Position numbers and translations under genes: made by a program. DNA of 64,000 bases from Pseudomonas sp. BGr12. GTDB taxonomy: Bacteria > Pseudomonadota > Gammaproteobacteria > Pseudomonadales > Pseudomonadaceae. The notes below the pieces were generated by a model. It saw nothing but the letters and a program-made list of their open reading frames with translations. It made no database searches and was not told the origin of the DNA. Shown here piece after piece: positions 25,324 through 34,500 of this stretch. Numbering within the stretch: the stretch's first letter is position 1; the number at the start of each line of letters is the position of its first letter. Location of the stretch: assembly GCF_030272895.1 (NCBI RefSeq), contig NZ_JALRNF010000037.1, positions 5,755 to 69,754 on the forward strand. Reading direction: 5' to 3'.

Positions 25324-25857
25324 TTACTCCCCGGTGAGCAGTTGGTCGTCGTCCGGCCCTGGCGGCTTCACGCCATTACGGCGGCGATCAGCCAGGACCC
25401 AACTACCATCGAACAACTGCAGCGGGAAACTTTCATTCCTGCCTTGGCGTCGTTCGACGAACCCTGTGTCCTCATTGCCTTCGCGCTTCTCTTCTCGCTT
25501 GAAACCGATCAGGTCGCAGACTGCGCGGGCCAGTTCCGCCAAGGGAAAAGGCTTGAACAGGATATGACTGACACCTAGCTGGTTGGCACGCTCACGGACC
25601 TCGGCGGTCGGGTGGGCAGTGATCAACACGAAATGACAGTTCCTGCTTTGACGCACCGTCTCCAGTACCTGAAACCCTTCCATGTCGGGCAAGCGATAAT
25701 CGAGCACTATGACGTCGGGTTGGAGGCTCGCGGCCAGGCCGATGGCACTTTCCCCGTCGTAGGCAACATGAACGTTCAGGCCTTGCGCAACCAGGTAAGC
25801 CTGGATATTGCCCGCAAGGGTCTGTTCGTCATCGACTACCAATACTGTGTTAACCAA
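25324..25857 (-). CDS. Response regulator, receiver domain with unusual short tail
   Basis: The 177-residue product probably starts at TTG 25857, with AAGGAG seven bases upstream. Residues 1-120 are a complete receiver: acidic pair DD (8-9), phospho-acceptor Asp in VIVLDYRLPD (about 52), Thr in LITAHP and Lys in FKPF. The 55-residue tail is polar and matches no DNA-binding or enzymatic output domain. It is the first gene after a sigma-54 promoter and heads the operon of the type II-like/Csg machine. A CheY-like role on the secretion ATPase, or a phosphorelay role, is possible. No sensor kinase is in the window. Confidence 0.82.
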   Translation of the reverse strand: MVNTVLVVDDEQTLAGNIQAYLVAQGLNVHVAYDGESAIGLAASLQPDVIVLDYRLPDMEGFQVLETVRQSRNCHFVLITAHPTAEVRERANQLGVSHILFKPFPLAELARAVCDLIGFKREEKREGNEDTGFVERRQGRNESFPLQLFDGSWVLADRRRNGVKPPGPDDDQLLTGE

Positions 25858-25926
25858 GGTCGACTCCTTGAAGCATCACAGGCCCGGATTCCCGGTCTGG
25901 CGAAGTGCGACCTTGTACAGGCTTAC

Positions 25927-25941
25927 GCATGCTTCGTGCCA
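25927..25941 (-). promoter_or_regulatory. Sigma-54 promoter for the response-regulator/secretion operon
   Basis: On the minus strand the element reads TGGCACGAAGCATGC. It has GG and GC at the -24 and -12 positions with ten bases between them, and one mismatch to TGGCACG-N4-TTGC. It lies about 70 bases upstream of the response regulator start. It is preceded upstream by two CCCC-N6-GGGG inverted repeats (26017-26073). Confidence 0.72.
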
Positions 25942-26016
25942 GACATGAGACGGCGTTAATCACTGTGCTATGTCGTTGATTCTTTAAGCGTAGACGCAAA
26001 TAGCCCGACGCCTCTC

Positions 26017-26073
26017 CCCCAATGCCGGGGACAGGCTGGCACTTTGCCCCTACTGATGTCCCCAACATTGGGG
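26017..26073. promoter_or_regulatory. Paired CCCC-N6-GGGG inverted repeats, candidate enhancer sites
   Basis: CCCCAATGCCGGGG (26017-26030) and CCCCAACATTGGGG (26060-26073) lie 76-132 bases upstream of the -24/-12 promoter at 25927-25941. Centres are 43 bases apart, about four helical turns. Position and pairing fit binding sites of a sigma-54 activator. Similar pairs precede mnxG and lie near gspG. Confidence 0.6.
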
Positions 26074-26087
26074 GCCCATATGAGTCG

Positions 26088-26732
26088 TCAGTCAAGTCGC
26101 TGCACCTGCCCGGCGTCTCGAAGACGCTGCAGCATGGCCCGGCGCGCCTGCGCCTGTTGCTGATCGATGAGAATGCGTTTTGCCAGTACCAATCCCTGCT
26201 CCTCTACGACAGGGCCAGTGGCACTTTCGTTCTGGGGTGGTTGAAAAGAATTCTCATTGGCTTTGAAAAAGGCCCGTACTTGCTCGGGATCGGGCTCGGG
26301 AACCTGCGAGGCCTGCATGAACACCTGTTGTGCCGCCAGTTCATGGCGCATGTACTCGGCAAAGCTCTGGCCATCGAAACCGGCATCGGCCAGACGCCGC
26401 TCAAACGTTTGCGCACCGCCCATGGCCTGGCGCAACTGATCGATCTGCGCGGTGATCTCACTGTCATCGACCTTGATGCCCTGGCGCTGGGCTTCCTGCC
26501 AGAGCAATTCCTTGTCGATCAGGTCGCTCAAGGCCTGGTCGCGCAGGCGCTTGTAGACGCTGGGGTTGCGAATGCTGGTCAGGGCCCGCCCCTGGTCTTC
26601 CAGGTACTCGACAAAATAGCGCTCCAGACGCAGCTGGCTGATTTCCACGCCATTGACCCGGGCCGCAGCCGGTCCCTCCTGGGCCTGCAGCGGCAGGGCC
26701 AGTATGCATAACAACAGGCAGAGCAGCTTCAT
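26088..26732 (-). CDS. SurA-N-like periplasmic chaperone/peptidyl-prolyl isomerase-like protein
   Basis: The 214-residue product has a signal peptide (about 1-18, PLQAQ). A helical SurA N-domain-like region follows (VNGVEISQLRLERYFVEYLEDQG, then LRDQALSDLIDKELLWQEAQRQGIKV). Only a remnant at the C-terminus could correspond to a catalytic parvulin domain, so it is probably a chaperone rather than an active isomerase. It is the last gene of the mnxG operon and overlaps the cytochrome gene by four bases. A role in folding the very large oxidase in the periplasm is a reasonable inference. Confidence 0.75.
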   Translation of the reverse strand: MKLLCLLLCILALPLQAQEGPAAARVNGVEISQLRLERYFVEYLEDQGRALTSIRNPSVYKRLRDQALSDLIDKELLWQEAQRQGIKVDDSEITAQIDQLRQAMGGAQTFERRLADAGFDGQSFAEYMRHELAAQQVFMQASQVPEPDPEQVRAFFKANENSFQPPQNESATGPVVEEQGLVLAKRILIDQQQAQARRAMLQRLRDAGQVQRLD

Positions 26733-28264
26733 GGCGTATTCACCTCGGTAACGGGTCGATAGGCAGCCACTGGGCGAAACACCGGCCCGGGCATTTCCAC
26801 GGTAATCACATGGGCGCCGGCCAGGCCCTGGCGTCGACCGGGGCCGAACCCCAAAGGTGGGGTCAGGCCGGTCTGCACGTCATGCAGGCTTTCCAGGGCC
26901 AGCACCAGCTTCTCCCGGCTGGCGTCGCGGCCGATGCGCTTGAGCGCGTCGCCCAGCAGTTGCATGGCGCACCAGGTGCTGACCTGCAGCGCCCCCTGGC
27001 GGCCATCCAGGCCCTGGCGCTGGCGCAGGCCGTCGAGCGCCTGGCGACCGGCCGGCGTCCAGTCGCCGGGCACGAAGGGATAGGCCAGGAACACGCGCCG
27101 TGACCAGGCGTCGGGCAACTGCGGCAACTGCCCGGCCACCTGGCTGGAAGCGGCCAGCAGGTAAGGCGTGCGCTCGGCGCGCTGGAGCAATTCGGTCAGG
27201 CGTTTGAAGTCATCGGCCTGGCCGAGGAAAAAGATCGCCTGGGCGTTGCTCGCCTGTTCATCCAGCGGCCGGGCCTGGATGCCGTTCCAACCGCGATGTT
27301 GCAGTTCCTGCTCCAGACGCCGGGCCAATTCCTCCTGGGACGCATCGGCATAGACAATCCGGGTGTCGGCGCGCTGCAACACCAGATTGGCCTGGGCATA
27401 GTCGGCCAGGCTCAACAGTTGCTCACGCAGGCCCGGCAACGGGTCGAAGATCTGCAGGCTGGTGGTCAGCGCCGGTGTCGCGCCGATCAACGGCACCCGC
27501 GCCTGCTCCAGGCGTGCCGCCAGGGTCGGCTCCAGGGCCGGTGCCAGGGGCGCGATCAGGGCGAACACCTGCTCCTGCTCGAGCAACCGGGTCAGGGCCT
27601 GCTCGGCGCTGGCCTGGTCCGGGCCGGGATCGAGAGTGATCAACTGCAACTGGCGACCGTGGATGCCGCCCTGCTGGTTGAGCGCCTCGATACGGTCGTC
27701 GAGCACTGCCGCCACCACCCGGGCCGACGCGGCGAGCGGCCCCTGGGTGGGCAGCAAGGTGCCCAGGCGCAGGACCTGGTCTTGCACCCCGGGATCGCGG
27801 TCATCGGCCAGGCGCTTGAGGTAGGCGGTGAGGTTGCGCTGGTCGGCCATGCTCAGCACGAAGCGTGGCATGGCCGGGTCCAGCGGGTTGCCGGCCGGGT
27901 CGCGGCCCTGCTGGATGGCCCGGGCCAGGCTGGCATCGCTATAGGCCGGATAGGACCGGCCATTGGCCTGGCGCTGTCCCTGCCCGAGCGCCAGGCGCTG
28001 CCAGCTGAGGTTCGGTGGGCGCACGCCGCCTTCGGCGCGGCCAAGGCCGTCGGCACCGTGGCAGCTGGCGCAGGGCACCACGCTGGCGGGCACCAGCATG
28101 TCGGCCGCCCCTACCCGTGCCGAGACCTGTGCATCGCTGCTCGACAGGCCTTCACGGTACAGGCGCTTGCCGGCCTGTTCCGCAGGGCTCAGGTCCAGGG
28201 CCTGGGCGAGACTGGTGGCAACCAGCAACATCGCCAGGGTCCCGATGCGCGCCAGGCGGTTCAT
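26729..28264 (-). CDS. Cytochrome c fused to a periplasmic amino-acid-binding-protein-like domain
   Basis: The 511-residue product is started at ATG 28264; a TTG three codons upstream is less likely. It has a signal peptide (about 1-23), then a class I cytochrome c domain (about 25-155). That domain has one heme site, CASCH (about 66-70), and a probable Met ligand in DPAMPRFVLS. Residues about 165-500 resemble a type I periplasmic binding fold (Leu/Ile/Val-binding type): RVVAAVLDDRIEALNQQGGIHGRQLQLITLD and VPLIGATPALTTS. It lies between a SCO gene and a SurA-like gene in the mnxG operon. It might accept electrons from the oxidase or sense a ligand; neither is shown by sequence. Confidence 0.8.
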   Translation of the reverse strand: MNRLARIGTLAMLLVATSLAQALDLSPAEQAGKRLYREGLSSSDAQVSARVGAADMLVPASVVPCASCHGADGLGRAEGGVRPPNLSWQRLALGQGQRQANGRSYPAYSDASLARAIQQGRDPAGNPLDPAMPRFVLSMADQRNLTAYLKRLADDRDPGVQDQVLRLGTLLPTQGPLAASARVVAAVLDDRIEALNQQGGIHGRQLQLITLDPGPDQASAEQALTRLLEQEQVFALIAPLAPALEPTLAARLEQARVPLIGATPALTTSLQIFDPLPGLREQLLSLADYAQANLVLQRADTRIVYADASQEELARRLEQELQHRGWNGIQARPLDEQASNAQAIFFLGQADDFKRLTELLQRAERTPYLLAASSQVAGQLPQLPDAWSRRVFLAYPFVPGDWTPAGRQALDGLRQRQGLDGRQGALQVSTWCAMQLLGDALKRIGRDASREKLVLALESLHDVQTGLTPPLGFGPGRRQGLAGAHVITVEMPGPVFRPVAAYRPVTEVNTP

Positions 28265-28269
28265 CAGCC

Positions 28270-28914
28270 TCAACGCCCGGCCAACGGTTGCGACAGCAAT
28301 TGCAGGCGCTGGGCGATCGCCAGCGGCGGTGCGTCAGGACGGATCTTGCTCCAGCGCTTGTTGCCGACGTCGCCGGCGATCAGTTGCGTGGAATGTTGCT
28401 CGGGGCTCGGGATCAAGTGCCCCAGGCGCGCCAGCACCAGGTCGATATTGGCCTTGTCACCGGTCAGGAACAGCCAGTTGGGGCCGTCCACCCCTTGCTT
28501 CTGGGCGAATTCCTTGAGCACCTGCGGGGTGTCGTTCACCGGGTCGCTGCTCACCGAGATGAAGGTGACCTTGCTGGCCGCCTCCTCGCCCATGGCATCG
28601 CGCACCTCGCGCAGTTTGCGGGTGATCAGCGGGCAGGCATCGTTGCAGTGGGTGAAGATGACATTGAGCATCACCACCTTGTCCTTGAGCACGTCGCTGT
28701 AGAAGCGCAGGGTCCGACCGTTCTGGTCCTGCACCAGGGTGTCGGTGAAATAGGTCTGGGCATCGTGGGTACCGGCGGTCGGGGTCACCGCCGTGGGCTT
28801 GGGCGCCTCGGGCTGGTGGCCTTCATGGGCCAGGGCCTGGGGCGCGAGGAGGCCCAGGCAGGCGCTCAGCGCCAGCCACCGGGCGCCATGCCGGGTGCGG
28901 TTTGCGAGGCTCAT
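28270..28914 (-). CDS. SCO1/SenC-family copper chaperone/thioredoxin-like protein (second copy)
   Basis: The 214-residue product starts at ATG 28914, overlapping the upstream SCO stop by four bases. It has a signal peptide (about 1-30) and a thioredoxin fold with the copper motif CNDAC (CxxxC) in VIFTHCNDACPL. The distal His ligand is in EQHSTQLIAGD. SCO proteins load copper on cupredoxin-type sites. Next to a multicopper oxidase the likely client is MnxG. The two SCO proteins of this operon differ strongly in sequence and may serve different copper sites or redox steps. Confidence 0.88.
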   Translation of the reverse strand: MSLANRTRHGARWLALSACLGLLAPQALAHEGHQPEAPKPTAVTPTAGTHDAQTYFTDTLVQDQNGRTLRFYSDVLKDKVVMLNVIFTHCNDACPLITRKLREVRDAMGEEAASKVTFISVSSDPVNDTPQVLKEFAQKQGVDGPNWLFLTGDKANIDLVLARLGHLIPSPEQHSTQLIAGDVGNKRWSKIRPDAPPLAIAQRLQLLSQPLAGR

Positions 28915-29558
28915 GGCTGCTGCTCCTGGGCAATGGCGGTGTGCTTGGCATGCACGCGCTTGGCGCTGAGGCGGTCGATTTCGCTGACCAGCAGCGCCGG
29001 GTCGGTAAAGCCATAGAAGCGCGTCCATTTGCCGGTACGACCGTCACCCACCAGAATCAGCGGCGGGTGCTCGCCGAGGTTGGCGCTGAAGCTGCCCAGA
29101 CCCTTGAGGGTTTCGGTCACGGCATATGGCGTACCGGTCAGCCAGCTCCAGCCGGGGCCGGCCTGGAAGGTCTTGGCGTAGGTCAGCAGGCGCTTGGGAT
29201 CATCGCGCTGCGGGTCGACGCTGAGCGACACCAACTGCACTTCCTCCCCCACCCGCCCGCCAAGCTGCTTCTGCACCTTGGCCATGATCGACGACACCAC
29301 CGGGCATACCGTGGTGCAGCTGGTGTAGATAAAGCCCATGACCACCAGGCGGTCCCCCACCAGGTCCTTTTCCAGGCGCACCGGCATGCCGTTCTGGTCC
29401 AGCAGCTGGACATCGGCAAAACGCACCGAAGTCTTCTCCTGGTGGGCGGCAGGCGTGCCATGGGCGCTATGATCGACACCGCCGTGGGCCTGGACCAGGC
29501 CACAGCTGGCGGCGAGCAGGCAGAGACTGAACAGTCTGCAGCGATCGAGCTTTCTCAT
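28911..29558 (-). CDS. SCO1/SenC-family copper chaperone/thioredoxin-like protein (first copy)
   Basis: The 215-residue product has a signal peptide (about 1-24) and a short His-rich mature start (HGGVDHSAHG). The copper motif CTTVC lies in FIYTSCTTVCPV, and the third ligand His is probably in LGEHPPLILVGD. It overlaps the propeller gene upstream and the second SCO gene downstream by four bases each. This tight coupling implies matched synthesis with the oxidase. Its likely task is to deliver or reduce copper for MnxG maturation. Confidence 0.88.
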   Translation of the reverse strand: MRKLDRCRLFSLCLLAASCGLVQAHGGVDHSAHGTPAAHQEKTSVRFADVQLLDQNGMPVRLEKDLVGDRLVVMGFIYTSCTTVCPVVSSIMAKVQKQLGGRVGEEVQLVSLSVDPQRDDPKRLLTYAKTFQAGPGWSWLTGTPYAVTETLKGLGSFSANLGEHPPLILVGDGRTGKWTRFYGFTDPALLVSEIDRLSAKRVHAKHTAIAQEQQP

Positions 29559-31534
29559 CGTACACTCCTTGAACCCGATTCAGACGCTTGTTGAGCCGCA
29601 GCGGGCAGTACCCGCAGGCTGGTGTAATTGTTCTCGGCAAAGCCACTGCCCAGCGATGGGGCCTGCACATGCAGGTACCAGGCGCCGCTTTCAGCCATCT
29701 CCAGCGGCGCCTCGTAGATCCCGTCACCCACTTCCCGCACGGCACTGCTGCGCGCACGCGAGGTCGGCGCGAGGAAGTAGCGCACGCTCAGGTCCTTGAC
29801 GCCGTTGCGCGGCGCACCGTTGCCTTCGACGATGCGAAAGCGCGCGGTAAAGGGCCGGCCCTGCACCACTACCTGGGAATCGAGCATGAACTCGACCCGC
29901 GGCGTCTGCCGGTGCGGCGCGGTGGGCGAAGCGGCCACGTCGGTGCTGAAGCAGTGAATGATCTGCGGCTGGTTGAGCAGGAAGGCCACATCGAAGGTGC
30001 CGGAGGCCGGCAGCTTGACCGTCGAGCTATACACCCCCGGCGCCACTTCGCGCAGGCTGCGGTCGACCACCAGGGCGGCGCGGGCGTTGGCGCCGCGGTT
30101 GGCATAGCCGGACATCGGCGCATTCATGCCTTCGGCGTAGAAGTAGGTGGTGTTGTCCACCGGGTTGACCACGAACACCGAGTTCTCGTCGCGGGCCACG
30201 GTCAGGCCCTGGGCCAGCGGCAGGTTGCCGGCCTGGCGCGGCGCCGCAGGCCCGGCTTCGAAGCCCTGGACGATGGGTTCGCGGCCCTCCCCCAGGCTGC
30301 TCAGGTTGACCATGGTGACCTTGGGCGAGGCCAGCCCGCGAATATAGGCATAGGCGCTGGTGAAGGTCAGCTGGTAGGGTTCGGCGGACACCGGCAGGCT
30401 GTGGATCAGCCGGTCGGTACTGGCGTCGACCACCAGCGCCTTGTTTTCCAGGGTGTTGAGGGCGATGCCGAAGCGCCCGTCCTTGCTGAAGCGCATCGGC
30501 CCCAGGCCCTGCTCGCCCTGAATCAGGTGGCGCTGGGTGTGGTTGCGGGCATCGATCACGCTGATGGTGCCGTCGCGCCCGTCGGTCACATACACCGCCT
30601 GGGACAGCGCCGAATAGGCCACCGACAGCGGGTGCGAGCCGACTTTCAGGGTGTTGACCAGACGCATCTCGCTGGCATCGATCACGCTCAGGGTGCCGCT
30701 GTCGCGGTTGCTGACAAACACATAGCGCGAGTCGGCACTGAAGGCGATCTCGTGATGTCCGGCACCGGTGGCGAAGAACTTCATGGCCTTGCGGCTGGGC
30801 ACATCGATCACCGTCACGCCACTCTCGGCCGGATCGCTGGCATTGTTGCCGACCCACAGCAGGCGCTGGTCGGGCTGCATCGCCAGGCGCAGCGGCTGTT
30901 TGCCGGCGCTGAGGTTGGCCACGCGCTGGAAGGTCTCGGTGTCGACCAACGCCACTTCACCGCGCTCGGGCATCGACACGAATACCTGCTTGTCGTCGCC
31001 GGCGGCCACCCAGTCCATGGGTTGGCCCGGCAGCTCGATACGCGCCAGGGTACTGGTGACGCCGCCCACCGACACCGACGGATCGATCACGGTCAGGCTG
31101 GCGTCCTTGTTCATCACCAGCAGGAAGTAGCCGTTGAGGTCGAGCAAGGGGCGCGCGCCGATGCTGCTCTTGAGAAACATCGCCACCCGCGCTTTGCAGC
31201 TCTTGTCGCGGTCCTTGGCCGCGTCACCGGTGAGGGCCGGGTCCAGCCAGGCGCCGGGGGTCACCCCCGACAGTGGCTGGCCGCTGTTCTGGTCAGTGAT
31301 CTTGAAACGCACATTGGCAAACGCACCCTCGGTCAACACCCCGCCACTGGCCATCGGCTTGGCCTCGAACTCGACGGTGACACCGTCGCGGCTCAGCCGG
31401 TGCAGGGCTTGCGAATCGCTCTCGACCAGCGCTTCGCGCGGGTCGCACCACAGGCTTTCGTAAGCGATCCCCAGGCCCATCAACGTCAGGCCGGTCATCA
31501 GTCCCAGGTACAACGGTCTGTTCTTCGTGATCAT
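29555..31534 (-). CDS. YncE/cytochrome-cd1-like beta-propeller protein of the mnxG operon
   Basis: The 659-residue product has an N-terminal membrane or signal segment (about 7-25). An Ig-like domain follows (about 45-130). A seven-bladed propeller of YVTN/YncE type (about 130-470) has repeated motifs such as VFVSNRDSGTLSVIDASEM and VYVTDGRDGTISVIDARNH. A second beta-sandwich region ends the protein (about 480-640). No heme-binding CxxCH is present, so it is not a true cytochrome cd1. It starts 21 bases after mnxG, with AGAGG upstream. It may scaffold or bind MnxG, or bind metal; the sequence does not decide. Confidence 0.8.
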   Translation of the reverse strand: MITKNRPLYLGLMTGLTLMGLGIAYESLWCDPREALVESDSQALHRLSRDGVTVEFEAKPMASGGVLTEGAFANVRFKITDQNSGQPLSGVTPGAWLDPALTGDAAKDRDKSCKARVAMFLKSSIGARPLLDLNGYFLLVMNKDASLTVIDPSVSVGGVTSTLARIELPGQPMDWVAAGDDKQVFVSMPERGEVALVDTETFQRVANLSAGKQPLRLAMQPDQRLLWVGNNASDPAESGVTVIDVPSRKAMKFFATGAGHHEIAFSADSRYVFVSNRDSGTLSVIDASEMRLVNTLKVGSHPLSVAYSALSQAVYVTDGRDGTISVIDARNHTQRHLIQGEQGLGPMRFSKDGRFGIALNTLENKALVVDASTDRLIHSLPVSAEPYQLTFTSAYAYIRGLASPKVTMVNLSSLGEGREPIVQGFEAGPAAPRQAGNLPLAQGLTVARDENSVFVVNPVDNTTYFYAEGMNAPMSGYANRGANARAALVVDRSLREVAPGVYSSTVKLPASGTFDVAFLLNQPQIIHCFSTDVAASPTAPHRQTPRVEFMLDSQVVVQGRPFTARFRIVEGNGAPRNGVKDLSVRYFLAPTSRARSSAVREVGDGIYEAPLEMAESGAWYLHVQAPSLGSGFAENNYTSLRVLPAAAQQASESGSRSVR

Positions 31535-31555
31535 GACCTCTACCCCTTGTTTTTA

Positions 31556-34500
31556 TTACTGCGCTGGTGGCGTAGACGGTGGAGCTTCCTCGGTGACGCG
31601 CAGGATCCCCCAGAGTCCCGAGGCATTGCCGTAGGCGGCGTAGTCGCGGAACAGGTAGTCACCTGGTATGGCGTTGCCGCCGCCGGCACTGTTCGACATG
31701 AAGCTGAAGTGCGCGGCTGGCAGTACGCTCTCCTGGGCACCGATGTACATCGCTTGCGGGTTGTAGCCGAAGCGCACCGAGCCGATGCCAGGCAGGTTCA
31801 AAGGATAGCCTGCGGCGTCGGACTTCTCGGCCTGGTAGTTGTGCAGCGGCCACAGGTGCCCGTCGAGCTGGTAGTTGACCCCGCGGCTACCCCCGGTAGG
31901 CATCAGGATATGGCTGCGGAACGGCTGGCCAGGCTTGGCCCAGAGCACCGGGGTCTGCGGATCGCCGCCGACCAGGGCGTTGCTGTAGGCCATATGGGCG
32001 TTAGGCACATCCGCCCAGCCATGACCGTCGGCATGCCCGAACGGCGCATCCGGAGCCAGGCCGAAGCGGAACCACAGCGGCTCGGTCTTGTAGTTGATGG
32101 CCATGTTCGAGTTGTCCTGTGGATCGCCCGCCACGCCGTTGCCTTCGGTGGCCATTCCTTCGACCGGCCGGCCGTCGGCCCAGCGCATGTTCAGCGAGCG
32201 CTGCCACAGGGTGGCAAAGTCGCGGTAGGCCGGTTGCCCCGGTACCTGCACCGTGGCCGAAGCGCGGCTGGCGGCATCCTCCGTCCAGGTCGCGGTTTGC
32301 GGCAGGATGCTCATGCCACCGATCAGGCCCTTCTGGCCCTGCTTGATGACATCGGCCGGGGTGATGTTCAGGCCGCCGAACTCGATCGCCGTGGTGTTGA
32401 TGTTGTCCACCGAGCGCCCTTGTTGCAGCACCGGCTTGCCTTCACGCTCCAGGTGACCGGCGTAGTACTGGTACACCTTGCTCGGGTAGGCGCCGCTGGT
32501 GCCGGCCCGTGGCGGTACGGTCTGCACCGGGTTCAGGCCGACGTTGGCACCGTCCGACTTGGTGATGTCGTAGGCCAGCAGCTGGGTGTGCAGGCCGACG
32601 TGGCTGGAAGGCCGCATCAGGTTGTTGTTGAAGGCGGTGGAGCCTTCGCTGCCATTGCGGTCACGCTTGACCACGTTATGCATCACCGCGGTGCTGGGCA
32701 GGTCCGGCATCACCATCGGCAGGCGGTTTTCCAGGGTGACCTTGATGCACTCGCCAGCCGCTGCACGCAGCACCAGCGGTTCGATCGGCACCCCGGGCTT
32801 GAGCTTGCCGGAGACAGGGTCCAGGTCGGCCTTGCGCACATAGAGGATGGCGGTCGGGTCATGCAACGGCCCACTGTGACCACCGATGGTGGAGGTCTCG
32901 CCATCTTCCGGATCGGTCACCGTCACCTGCGGGATGCTGGTGCGCCGGCTGTTGTAGACCAGGGTGCCGCCGTTGGCCTTGAGCGGGCCGCCGACATGCT
33001 GGCCGGCGCCGGCCGGGTCGTTGATGCTCACGCCCAGCGGGTTGCCGAGGATGTCGTTGGCCAGGGCCGCGACGATCTCATAGCTGCGCTGGGTGGTCGG
33101 CCGGGTACCGATGCCGTTGGGGTTGGTGGTGTAGCGTGGGCAGATACCGTCGAACGCCACGGTATTGCGGGCCGCCATCGGCATGGCGTTGTTCGGCAGC
33201 GCGAACAGGTCGGTGCGTGGGGTGGTGTAGTTGCGCATGATCCCCCAGATACCGTTCCAGTAGCCCTCGTGGGAAGCGTCCAGCGAGTACAGGTAGTCAC
33301 CGTTGGGCGCTGCGGAACTGGAGATCATCGACACCGGTGCCATGAAGCCCAGCTGTTCGGAGATGCCCACCATCTGCGAGGACTTCCACCCCGAGTTGGA
33401 GCTGTTGCCGAAGCCCGAGCCGTTCTGCAGCCACTTGACGCCGTGCAGGGTCACGTTGTGCTCCTCTTCATGACCACCGGCGTGCATGCGCAAGCGCACG
33501 TTGTCGCCGGAGTAGGTACGCAGCATCGGCGTGAAGGGGTCGCCCGCCTCGGCACCGCCCTTGTTGATGTGCGGTGGGAACAGCGTGGTGCCGCCGGTCG
33601 GGCCTGTTGCCGAGGTGATCAGCGCCGGCGACATGTTCATCGCCTGGATGGCACGGTCGGTACGGCTTTGCATGGCATAGGCCAGATCGCCGCCGTAGCC
33701 GTCGGCCTGCATGCCGCGCTTGCCGTCAGGTGCGACCTTGTTCGGGTCGTAGACGCGCAGGCCCAGCGGTTCGTTGCGGTAGTTGACGACGAACATGCCC
33801 GGGTCATCCACCGAGATCGCCTGCGGGCAAGGCCGCGACGGGCAGCCCGGGTTCAGGCCGCCACGGGACTCGACCACGGCTTCGAGCAGGTTCGAGGCCG
33901 CCCCGCGCACCGGCGGGTTGATGGCGTAGCGGAAGCTGTCGGCGGTAGCCGGGTAAGCCTGGGCGTTAGGGACGCCGTCAGGGCCTGCACCGACGTACAC
34001 ACCGGCCTCGTAGGCATGCTGGAAGTCGCTGTATTCCAGGAAGAACTCGCGGTAGCTGTCGTTGCGACCGTCACCGTCATGGTCGCCGGTCTTGACCACT
34101 GCCTGCCACGAGGTCGGCCCGCCGTCTTCGCGCAGCGCCGGGTTGTACAGCTGTTCGCCGGTCTCGGCGTGGTACCAGGTGGAGTTCGCCGGTTCCGCCA
34201 GCACGGTGGCGTACAGGCCCAGTTGCTGGTGAGTCGATGGGCCGAGATGGTCATGGGTAAAGATGGTGCCCAGGCCACGGTCGACGTTGAACACGTTGAC
34301 CACAGGGTCGGCGAACCAGCGTTGCATCGCCGTGCGGGCGCCCATCCAGTCGGCACGTCCGTATTTGCCGAAGAACGGGTGCGCCTTGGCCACCGGACAC
34401 TCGGCCGTGCCTTCGCGCGGGTCGCCGGTCTGGCACTGGTTGAACTCGCGGATGGCATGGATACGCTCGACCACGGTACCGGGCGAGAGGATGCCGTCCT

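Noticed and set aside
29555..31534. True cytochrome cd1 nitrite reductase
   Set aside because: The propeller is present but no heme-binding CxxCH or d1-ligand region is seen.
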